DNA of 64,000 nt, taken from assembly GCF_042477335.2 (NCBI RefSeq), contig NC_091255.1, positions 37,488,501-37,552,500 on the forward strand, in the 5' to 3' direction. The position numbers and the translations under genes were made by a program. Of the stretch, positions 57,501-64,000 are shown piece by piece; position 1 is the first letter of the stretch; every line of letters begins with the position of its first letter. Source of the DNA: Ovis canadensis. Its lineage: Eukaryota > Chordata > Mammalia > Artiodactyla > Bovidae. The notes below the pieces were generated by a model. It did no database searches, had not been told where the DNA came from, and was given only the letters and a program-made list of their open reading frames with translations.

Positions 57501-60500
57501 CTCCTGCCTTCCCATCACCCTCCCTGGTTTACTGTTGAGGGGTGCAAACACCTGCTGGCAAACAAGCAAGGAGAATGGGTGCCTTTCCAGGGAGAAGCCC
57601 TTCTCTAACAGAAGGTATCACACAGCCCTGCTTGCAGGCAAACCTGCAGTGGCCTGACTTCTGGGCGGGGGGGGGGGGGCGGGCAAAGATGGAGATCACC
57701 TGGGTCTAGGGGCCTCCTAGGGCTGCCCACACAGCTAAGAAGGCTCGCCATCCCCATCTTCAGGAACATGGCTTCCCCACCCACGCTCTAGAACCGATTC
57801 TGGCCGGTAAGCCCCAGTGCTGCCCACAGCCAACCAGAGAATGGCAGAGTCCTCTAAGCTAAATCGCTTTTCCACTTGAAAGAGATGTTCCAAGTACAAG
57901 CAATCTCCTAAAGTCCCCTGGACTTTTGAACGCATGCCCCCACGCTCCAATCTCCCTGATTGAGGACTCCCTAACCTCTCTGCCCTTCCCACTGATATTC
58001 CTGCATTCTTGCTCGAGACCTCTTCACTCAGCCAGTACACCAGGGCTGAACGGTCAGTTGACTTCCTTTCATCAAAAAGCCACTTCCCCCAGAGAATTCA
58101 TTAAACTCGAGTGGCAAAATCTGATTAAAAGACAGCCTGCTGTGAGGCATCTGGGTTCTGAGCCGAGCAGCCAGCAGCTGAAAATTACCCAACAGAACAG
58201 AATGGATCCCTCTGATCAGAGTCCAGGCCTGTCTGGTGGTGGTGCTGGCTCAGGCCAGGGTGGGTGTTTATGGGAAGTGCCTGACCGATTTTATCTAGGA
58301 GTCAGACAGCAAAGAAAGGTTCCCTTGGGGTGATCCTGGCTGGGGGGCCCACCTGAGAAGGGATGGGGAACTGGGATGATGCAAGCTGCTGACGTGCTGA
58401 CGTCTGTCTTGGCCTGAAGGGCCTGAGCTCCTGGGAGCTGGGTTGGGGCCATGCTGGGTGGCCTGTCCCCTCACCTGACTGGGCAGATGGGTAGAGGGCC
58501 TGGGGTGGGAAGAAGGAGGGAGTGGAAGGAATCATGAGAGTCATATAGATATGGAATCAGAATACCAGGTCCAGAAAAAGATTTACCCAAATACGGGTGA
58601 TCTATGTGCAATAAAGATGCCAAGCATCTTCATGGAGAAACGGACAGCCTTTCAACACCAGGTGCAGAGACAACTCTACATCCATAGGGAAAAAGAAATC
58701 CTACCCCTGACCCCACGCCACGCACACAGGTGACCTCCAGATGGCTCGCACAACTAGGATAACAGTCAACAGCTCACAGAAGCAGTCCTGGGGAGAAGCG
58801 GGAGCTCCATGACAGTGTGGTCAAAGGGGGCGTTTCTCCCTGCAGCTAAGCTACTCACCAGCCTGCGGGAGATTTGAACAAGAGCCCAGAAGCCCTGGTG
58901 GTGCTGAGTGTTTGTAAGTCAGCTGTCAGCAAAGCACACAGTCAATAACTGGCCCAGGGATGGTGACAGTGGCCTGAGACTGTCATCTGGACTATTGGGA
59001 GGAAAGGCGGAGGCGCAGTTTCACACTTAGGACCATGTCCTTGGCCCCACTGCCAGGTTGGGCCCCCACAGGCAGGAGGACATCACTCCAAACACGCGGA
59101 TGGGCCTATCTGAGCTGGTTCAGCCCCCTTGCGATATCCTAGCCAGCCTTGGAGCCACATCACAACTTAGGAAAAAAGCCATTTAGAAATTCTCTCATTG
59201 AAGACAGTGATAAGAGGTTGATGGGAAAAAGCAAACAAACAAAAACCCCAAGACATAATTTCTGTTCCAGAACACCATCTGGGGCCTGCTAAATCAAAAT
59301 CCATGTTACTGTCACAATTACCAACCAGGAAAGACCAAAATCCTTTCCACACAGGACAGCAAACTGAAGGCAGGATACATCTCCTGATTCTGTTGATTCT
59401 GTACACACCCTGTGGAATCTGAGGGCAACTCGAGTCTCCCCATCAGCATCTTCCTAGGCTCCAGCGTCATGCTCTGAAAGTTTCAGGTGGACAGGCTGAC
59501 GTCCAAAGCCATGTGTGAATGCAAAGCGGTGGGGCTACAGGTTGTGACCGGGGGCCCGTGTGCCTCCTGGAAGAAGCGTGTGTGTGGGAGGGGGATGTGG
59601 GTACAGGGCTGATGGGGTATTTATTCACAGCTATGCTGCAGGTGAGCAATGCCAATCCATGGCTGTGAGTGTGTGGCGGATTGCCCTGTTTGCGGCTGCA
59701 CGTGTGCACAGCATGCTGGTGAGGCCTGACTCTGGACTCGTGTAGCCAGGAGCACATGCCATGTGTGTGGGCGGGATGCAGTGTCTCTGGCAACGGCCCA
59801 GGCCGAGGAGGTGGAATTTCTTAGGAGAAGTAGCACTGCACTGCAGGGCATGGGAACACTTAGGAAAGCCCCATCCTCAGTTCAGAGGGGAGACTCCCTC
59901 ATGGGTCCCCTCCTGCCTGGTCCCAGACTGGGTACATGGAGCAGGAGGAGGCTGGAGGCAAGTTTCACTGATGTCCCTCAAAGGGACACTGGCCAAGCAG
60001 GGCAATCCTGTGGTTTGCAGCCTGCTGGGTCAGTAAAAACCATTCCAACCTCTTGGCTGCATGGCGAGCCCATAAAGAGGCCCTAATCAAAGCTACGTTT
60101 GGTTGGCAAAGCCCTGTTCCCTGGAGGATTCAAGCTATGAAGTTAGATTTGGGCTTGTTCAACATCACGGCTCTCTGATGACTATGACAGAGTATCTTCC
60201 ATCCCCAGGGGCTCACTTCCCTTCATAGGAGGGATTCAAACAGAGACTGCACTGCAGGGAGGTCAGACTAGAGACGGGACCTCGAGGGGCCTTTCAACTC
60301 TTACCTTCTGAGATTCTGGTTTTGTTTTGTGATTAAGGGGAAATTCTCTTAACACAAATGTAACAAGGGGATTTCCCTGGTGGCCTGATGGCTAAGACTC
60401 AGTGCTCCCAATGCAGGGGAGCACTGGGTTTGACTCCTAATCAGGCAACTAGATCCCACATGCCACAACTAAGATCTAGCACAGCCGAAGAAATATTTTT

Positions 60501-62191
60501 TAAAAAATTAACCACTTCAAAGAGAACAAGCATTTACTACATTCGCCATCCTGGGAAACTACCATCTCTATCTAGTTCCAAAGCATTTTTTATCAATATC
60601 ACCCTGTGATGGACTGAATGCTTGTGTTCCCCAAATCCATAGGTTGAAACTCTAGCCTACAGTGTGGCTGTTATTTGGACATTTATCTGTTACTCTAAGG
60701 AAGTAGTTAGGGTTAAATGAGGTCATAAGGGTGGGGCCCTGATCTGATAGAATTTGTGTCCTCATAGGAAGAGATACCAGAGTTCCTTCTCTCTCCTCAC
60801 CAAGGGAAGGCCACCTGCCACACAGGAGAGAGCTCTTACTGGACACTAACCCTGCTGGCACCTTGATCTTAGACTTCCCAGCCTCCAGAATTGGGATTAA
60901 TTAAATTTCTGTGGCTTAAGTCATATGGCTTAAGTCACTCAGCCTATGGTATTCTATTATAGCAACCTGAGCAGATGAACATACACCCCAGAAGGAAACC
61001 TTGTACCCATTAAACAGTTGTTCCCAGTCCCCTTTCCCCAACTCCTGATAACCACCAATCTTCATTCTGTCTCCATGAATCTATCTATTCTGGACATTTC
61101 TAAATGGAACCCTATAACATACAACCTTTGCATCTTGCTTCTTCCACTTAGTATAATGTTTTTGAGGTTCATCCACATGGTAACGAGGATCAGTACTTCA
61201 TTCCTTTTTATGGCTGAATAACTTTTCTATCCATATAGCCAATGTGGACAGACTAAAATTCGCTTATGCATTCATCCCTGATGGACATTTTGGTTATTTC
61301 CACTTGGTGACTATAATAAATCACGCTGCTATGAACATGCATGTACATATATTTGAATATCCGCTTTCAATTCTTCTGGATATAAACCTAGGAGTGGAAT
61401 TGCTGGGTCCTATGGGAGTTCTGGCTAGTTTTCTGAGGCATTGCTAAACTGTTTTCCATAGCAGCTATGCTAATCTGCCTTACCACCAACAGGCTGAAAC
61501 TCTGTTAACATACGGAGAAGGCAGCAATCTACCCCCAGCTAGGGACTCTTCTGTGGCCAGGAGGGTGGGGCTGGGCCTCCCCCAGCCCAGGTCCCACCCA
61601 AGGAGGTCTGGATGGTCACAGCTGGAGGGTGAGGGAAGCCTGGGCCTAGGCTCACAGGAGAGATTCTAACCAAGGGGCCAGGTGTGGAATCATCCCACGT
61701 CTAGTTGCCTGCCAGCCTGCTCTCGGAGACAGGGGAGCAGGGGTGGGCATCTGGAGGCTGGTTCCAAGCTACTGGGGAAAGGGCAGAAGGGGTCCTGGCA
61801 TACTCCAGCATCTGCCAGGAGGCCTTTGGCTACTAATGAGTAAATAACATGGAAGCACAACCTTGAACATGGATGCCCACACCTGGAGTCATGGCTGATC
61901 AGCTGGAGCCGTGAATGCCCACCTTGAACCAAGAATGTTCACCATGAACCATGAATGCCCACTTTGAATCATGGGCACCCACCTTCAGCCAGGTGTATGG
62001 AGACCTCCCCATCCATATGGGACGGTGGCAATGACCAGTGATCAGAGAAAAGGGGTCCTCCCCTTTCTTGAGTGTCCCTGTCCCTCCCTACCCCCCTCCC
62101 TGTTCCTCCTACTCACCCCTCCTCCTGTGCGGCCAAGGAGTTCTGAGAGAGCTTAGCTAAGTTCTTCGCATATTCCTCTTCAATCTTTATC
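42464..62191 (-). CDS. GAS7: GAS7, growth arrest-specific 7, 3' part (last seven coding exons)
   Basis: GAS7 is an F-BAR protein that binds membranes and actin and promotes neurite and membrane protrusion formation. Seven exons, 5' to 3' on the minus strand, are 62117-62191, 57067-57145, 49738-49866, 48522-48645, 44878-44957, 43200-43298 and 42464-42577. They join in frame to 232 residues ending KTGSIRPVDMEI. They cover most of the F-BAR helical bundle: charged, heptad-like helices such as EVEKPLMNFRENFKKDMKKC and EIKLSNKTEEDIKKARRKS, then the C-terminal extension. The SH3, WW and start of the F-BAR domain are encoded beyond base 64000. All splice sites are GT-AG and phases agree; nearly identical to remembered human sequence (IEEEY for IEEDY, LAAQ for LASQ, AAVEK for ASVEK, GSI for GNI). 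Confidence 0.97.
42578..43199 (-). other. GAS7: GAS7 intron, 0.6 kb
   Basis: Unique-looking sequence, no repeat or exon recognised. Confidence 0.85.
43200..43298 (-). CDS. GAS7: GAS7 coding exon, F-BAR C-terminal helix
   Basis: Acceptor CGGCAG precedes 43298 and donor GTGAGT starts at 43199. Thirty-three codons, ELERLEVERVEMIRQHLCQY then TQLRHETDMFNQS. A whole number of codons, strongly heptad-like. Confidence 0.96.
43299..44877 (-). other. GAS7: GAS7 intron, 1.6 kb
   Basis: One CHR SINE at 43690-43825 with an odd homopolymer junction. A 15-bp direct repeat (GGGAATGAACACCTC) lies at 43601-43615 and 43620-43634. Otherwise unique-looking. Confidence 0.8.
43690..43825 (-). mobile_element. CHR-type SINE with T9-C-G13 tail
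   Basis: Reversed SINE ending CTGGACCACCAGGGGGGCCC. Its tail side is nine T, one C and thirteen G (43690-43712), not a plain T-run. Confidence 0.82.
44878..44957 (-). CDS. GAS7: GAS7 coding exon, F-BAR
   Basis: Acceptor TTTGCAG precedes 44957 and donor GTGAGT starts at 44877. It completes a Gly codon, then reads DDLMRCVDLYNQAQSKWFEE and MVTTTL. Confidence 0.96.
45331..45365. repeat. Imperfect (TG)n run
   Basis: GTGTGTCTGTATGCGTGTGT followed by CTGTGTGTGTGTGT. Simple sequence. Confidence 0.85.
46425..46600 (+). mobile_element. MIR SINE, well preserved
   Basis: Reads TTAAGAACATGGATTCTGGA, TTTACTAGCTGTGCAGCCTT and CTCAGTTTCCTCATCTGTAA in order, as in full-length MIR. Followed by an A-rich tract. 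Confidence 0.9.
46640..47480. mobile_element. L1-like fragment
   Basis: AT-rich decayed sequence with phrases typical of L1 3' regions (TTGACAAGAGTTTAGGGAAC, ACTTGGAAACATCCACCAAA, TTATTCAACTGTTTAGGGAA). Subfamily not assigned. Confidence 0.6.
47970..48104 (-). mobile_element. CHR-type SINE with likely target-site duplication
   Basis: T-rich tail, GGCTGCACTGCAAGGCATGT, reversed head TTGCCAGAGAAGTCCC. CTGAAATATGGTTCTT at 47954-47969 resembles CTGAAATACGATTATT at 48105-48120. Confidence 0.85.
48522..48645 (-). CDS. GAS7: GAS7 coding exon, F-BAR
   Basis: Acceptor ACCCCAG precedes 48645 and donor GTGAGT starts at 48521. Forty-one codons, ARKALTERQRDLEMKTQQLE then IKLSNKTEEDIKKARRKSTQA, plus the first base of a Gly codon. 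Confidence 0.97.
48646..49737 (-). other. GAS7: GAS7 intron, 1.1 kb
   Basis: A BovA-type SINE at 48720-48902; the remainder is GC-rich and unique-looking. Confidence 0.82.
48720..48902 (+). mobile_element. BovA-related SINE with BovB-like 3' half
   Basis: GTTGTTGCTCAGTCACTAAG start, then ACCCCATGGACTGCAGCACG, and a distinct second half (TCAGGTCCATTGAGTTGGTG and CCCAGCATCAGGGTCTTTCC) that reads like reversed BovB 3' sequence. Confidence 0.8.
49738..49866 (-). CDS. GAS7: GAS7 coding exon, F-BAR
   Basis: Acceptor GTCGACAG precedes 49866 and donor GTGAGG starts at 49737. Forty-three codons, LHSEVEKPLMNFRENFKKDM then KKCDHHIADLRKQLASRYAAVEK in order. A whole number of codons. Confidence 0.97.
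50640..51056 (+). mobile_element. L2-like fragment
   Basis: TTGACTCTGAACTCGAGGAG, CCCCTGCTGTATCCACAGTG and CCTGGTCGGAGCTGGTACAC fit the 3' end of L2. Upstream boundary uncertain. Confidence 0.5.
52078..52272 (-). mobile_element. Bov-tA SINE, minus orientation
   Basis: GAGCTTCCCAGGTAAAGAAT head remnant, tRNA-like region and BovA body ending ATTCGGACACGACCAAGCAT. Confidence 0.88.
52357..52488 (+). mobile_element. CHR-type SINE, plus orientation
   Basis: GGATTTCCCTGGTGGTCCAG head, GGTTTGATTCCTGGTCAGGG, and an AAAATAAAAATATTT-like tail. Confidence 0.85.
53810..53866. mobile_element. Mariner DNA-transposon end fragment
   Basis: CCCGAGTGGACTTTTTGGCC followed by AACCAAA is the reverse of the ruminant mariner terminal inverted repeat seen at 30498. 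Only this end plus a short interior (GATTTTCCCATGTTACAG) is recognisable. Confidence 0.75.
54176..54486 (-). mobile_element. Bov-tA SINE pair, minus orientation
   Basis: Reversed head GGGCTTCCCTGGGAGCTCAG, a second tRNA-like part starting near 54294, then the BovA body ending GACACAACTGAGTGACTAAC. Confidence 0.9.
54490..54985 (+). mobile_element. LTR-like degraded repeat of an endogenous retrovirus, family not assigned
   Basis: Ordered phrases typical of an old mammalian LTR: GAAACCTCCACAAAAGTCTG, GGACAGACACTCCTGCACTC, a TATAATAAACTG poly(A)-like signal, CCCTGAGTTTTGTGAGCTCT and a right end near GGTGACTAGAAGC. No viral coding sequence is present in the neighbourhood. Confidence 0.55.
55008..55196 (+). 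mobile_element. Bov-tA SINE, plus orientation
   Basis: Starts TTGCTCAGTCATGTCTGACT and ends with a truncated head GTTGGAGCCACCAG. Confidence 0.9.
56106..56418 (+). mobile_element. Bov-tA SINE pair, plus orientation
   Basis: BovA body followed by two tRNA-like heads ending GAGCCACAAGGGAAGCCC and GAGCTATCAGGGAAGCCC, the same double-head layout as 32237-32516. Confidence 0.9.
56506..56718 (+). mobile_element. Bov-tA SINE, plus orientation
   Basis: GCTGTGCTATGCTAAGTCAC start, body, and head GAGTTACCAGGGAAGCCC. It lies about 90 bp after the preceding pair. Confidence 0.9.
57067..57145 (-). CDS. GAS7: GAS7 coding exon, F-BAR
   Basis: Acceptor GTGTTGCAG precedes 57145 and donor GTAACC starts at 57066, a non-optimal donor. 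It completes a Gly codon, then reads SLGEAWAQVKKSLADEAEVH and LKFSAK. Confidence 0.96.
57667..57679 (+). repeat. G-homopolymer, 13 bases
   Basis: A plain run of G flanked by GGGC and CGGGC. Prone to sequencing length errors; C-rich in the GAS7 transcript. Confidence 0.9.
60368..60507 (+). mobile_element. CHR-type SINE, plus orientation
   Basis: GGGATTTCCCTGGTGGCCTG head, GGTTTGACTCCTAATCAGGC, and a TTTTTTAAAAAATTA-like end. Confidence 0.83.
60603..60985 (+). mobile_element. MLT1-like LTR (ERVL-MaLR remnant)
   Basis: Phrases in MLT1 order: CCTGTGATGGACTGAATGCT, GAGGTCATAAGGGTGGGGCC, CACCTTGATCTTAGACTTCC, CAGCCTCCAGAATTGGGATT and a right end with GGTATTCTATTATAGCAACC. A solitary old LTR without internal genes. 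Confidence 0.8.
61010..61500. mobile_element. L1-like fragment
   Basis: CTATTCTGGACATTTCTAAA, TTGAGGTTCATCCACATGGT, CCCTGATGGACATTTTGGTT and GAGTGGAATTGCTGGGTCCT are widespread L1-derived phrases. Subfamily not assigned. Confidence 0.7.
61861..62000. repeat. Degenerate 20-bp tandem repeat, about seven units
   Basis: Units fall in a 20-base register from 61881: for example ACCATGAACCATGAATGCCC at 61941-61960 and ACTTTGAATCATGGGCACCC at 61961-61980, with flanking copies progressively decayed. It lies inside the GAS7 intron, about 115-255 bases past the donor of the 62117-62191 exon. Confidence 0.85.
62117..62191 (-). CDS. GAS7: GAS7 coding exon, F-BAR
   Basis: Acceptor CCTTTGCAG precedes 62191 and donor GTGAGT starts at 62116. 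It completes an Arg codon, then reads IKIEEEYAKNLAKLSQNSLA and AQEE plus two bases of Gly. The FCH-type signature EYAKNLAKL is clear. Confidence 0.96.
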
Positions 62192-63710
62192 CTGCAAAGG
62201 GAGAAAACCCAACACGTCAGCTCCTCAGAGCTAGACCGTGGATCCGACCTGCAGCCTTACTGCTCATTAACGGTATAAAGACCATTAGCTCTGCAAGTAC
62301 GTGGCTCTTGTCTTTCCACCTAACTCACAGTAGGTGCTTAACATGAGCTGAATGAAGGAATGAAATTGAACCTCAGTCTGCAGAGTTGGGGATTGGTGCC
62401 TGTGTGAGGATGAAAAGTGGTCATCTGCATAGCCCCCAGCACAGGGCTGGACACACGGCTAACACTTAAATGAAGAGATGTAATTGGTAATGGACCATGG
62501 CTGCCCTGCCCCCTAGTGAGAGCTCTGGCATGAGAGCTTGCAAGGTAGCCACAGCCCCTAAGAAGCAGGAAGAGAACCCTGTCCATGGTCTCCCAGCCCT
62601 CAAGGCCGCCAACTTCCCAGTCTCCAGGGTGCAAGCATCTCCATGGAAACCAGTGGTGCCCAGCGGATGCCACATCCCCAGAGAGGGAAGTTGCCTTGGA
62701 TTTCACTTCCAGCAGGCCCCTTGACACACTTTCAAGGCAGCTCTCCGGGGAGGGGTCTGTACTGTCTGCCACAACTGTGTAAAACGTGTTGTCATGGTAT
62801 TAGTCACTGTCTAAGGGGTGCCCTGAGGGGCCATGCTTGTGACGACCAGAGCCGGCCAGACGGCCAGGGCCTCAGAGAGGCCCCTAGTCCATCATCTGGC
62901 AAATGAAACAAACCCAGAAATGCTCCCAGGGCCGCAGCGTTTGCTTCTTGGCTTCTCAGGAGCTGAAGCGTGAAAGGATGTAGAGCAACCTGACCGAGTC
63001 TCCGGGAAGCGTTCAGGGGTTGCGATCGCTTCCCACGTCAGTGCTGAGAGGCCCAGTCTCAGTCCTTCTCTCACCACCACCTCTGCCATCTCCACATCCT
63101 CTCGAGCCTGCCTCCCTTGCTTCCTCTCCATCCACCGAGTCTTTAGTCCCTCCTCTCCCCAGGAGGACATGGACGGTCAGCCTGCACCCTCTGGCCACGA
63201 GATTTCTCGAGAAAGTGGATCTAACCATGTCAAAACCATGTCACACTCTTAGCTTCAAAGGTTTAGCAATGCCAACTGTGTGCACCGGGCACGAGGCCCG
63301 TCCTCTCCAGGGCTGGTGCCAGCCTCGCTCCCCTAAGTTGAGGTCATGTGATTCATCGGATGGCTGGCCTCCCACCCTGGCCCAGCTCTTGCCTCTGCAC
63401 CTCAGGTCCCACCCCTCCTGTCTCTGAAAGGTGCCCCTTCGAGACCCTAGGTGGACTGAGAAAAGTCTCAGGAGTCCACCTGTCCCAGGGAAGACCAGGG
63501 TTCTCACAGGTATGGTTCCATTTATTTGTTAATGTGACATCTTTATGAAAGCATAAACCGCAAGTGTGTTCAAACTTGGCTTTTCTAGCCATTTTCCTCT
63601 TGGCCTGGTTTCTACTATTGTTTTCTGACACCTGAACTACGCAGTCTCTCAATTTCCTACCTGTTTCATAAGCCATAAAGATTTGATTATATCTATAGAA
63701 AACAGGCCTC
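62192..63710 (-). other. GAS7: GAS7 intron, unique-looking part
   Basis: No exon recognised. A short L2/MIR-tail-like phrase (ACAGTAGGTGCTTAACATGA) lies near 62327. The preceding GAS7 exon is beyond the window. Confidence 0.7.
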
Positions 63711-64000
63711 CTAAAGGAAAGTTATGACCAACCTAGATAGCATATTCAAAAGCAGAGACATTACTTTGCCAACAAAGGTCCGTCTAGTCAAGGCTGTGGT
63801 TTTCCCAGTGGTCATGTATGGATGTGAGAGTTGGACTGTGAAGAAGGCTGAGCGCCGAAGAATTGATGCTTTTGAACTGTGGTATTGGAGAAGACTCTTG
63901 AGAGTCCCTTGGACTGCAAGGAGATCCAACCAGACCATTCTAAAGGAGATCAACCCTGGGATTTCTTTGGAAGGAATGATGCTAAAGCTGAAACTCCAGT
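63711..64000 (+). mobile_element. BovB LINE 3' region, cut by the window end
   Basis: Starts near CTAAAGGAAAGTTATGACCA and continues through the ATGGATGTGAGAGTTGGACT block to the last base. Its 3' end lies outside the window. Confidence 0.92.

Larger units (their letters stand above)
57146..62116 (-). other. GAS7: GAS7 intron, 5.0 kb
   Basis: Holds a G13 run (57667-57679), a CHR SINE (60368-60507), an MLT1-like LTR (60603-60985), an L1-like block (61010-61500) and a 20-bp tandem repeat (61861-62000). 57680-60360 is unique-looking, with no exon. Confidence 0.8.

Noticed and set aside
1-64000. CRISPR arrays, operons, prophage or bacterial defence systems
   Set aside because: The window is mammalian nuclear DNA with spliced genes and ruminant retroposons; no regularly spaced short repeats of CRISPR type occur.

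Overview
The window is mammalian nuclear DNA from a ruminant. The evidence is spliced genes with GT-AG introns plus dense ruminant or cetartiodactyl repeats: BovA/Bov-tA SINEs (often as BovA2 dimers), CHR-type tRNA-derived SINEs and BovB (RTE) LINE 3' ends. There are also older MIR, L2, L1, LTR and mariner remnants. All protein assignments come from reading translated exons against remembered family sequences; no database search was possible.

Three known genes account for all the coding sequence I can support. (1) 864-18640, plus strand: the last five coding exons of GLP2R, the class B GPCR for glucagon-like peptide 2, from the end of extracellular loop 2 to the stop codon. The earlier exons lie before base 1. 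(2) 24160-31662, minus strand: complete RCVRN (recoverin), three coding exons of 381, 112 and 116 nt, giving a 202-residue photoreceptor calcium sensor with its myristoylation start. (3) 42464-62191, minus strand: the last seven coding exons of GAS7, an F-BAR protein (232 residues seen). A long 3' UTR probably runs down to about 35850. The 5' exons lie beyond base 64000. The order and orientation GLP2R(+) / RCVRN(-) / GAS7(-) match human 17p13.1 as I remember it.

Layout: 1-18.6 kb is GLP2R introns and exons; 18.6-24.1 kb is the tail-to-tail gap between GLP2R and RCVRN; 24.1-31.7 kb is RCVRN; 31.7-35.8 kb is the RCVRN upstream region and gap, including an L2 LINE; 35.8-42.5 kb is the probable GAS7 3' UTR, with a CpG-rich 40-bp minisatellite, an L1 remnant and a BovA insertion; 42.5-64 kb is GAS7 exons and introns. 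The three genes share no pathway (gut peptide receptor, retinal calcium sensor, membrane-bending cytoskeletal protein); their proximity is old synteny.

I found no new gene system. The most useful second looks are the 40-bp minisatellite whose units can fold into hairpins, a degenerate 20-bp tandem repeat beside a GAS7 splice donor, the frame-neutral 42-nt TM7 exon of GLP2R, CRX/OTX-type sites upstream of recoverin, and a BovA2 SINE in RCVRN intron 2 with a perfect target-site duplication.
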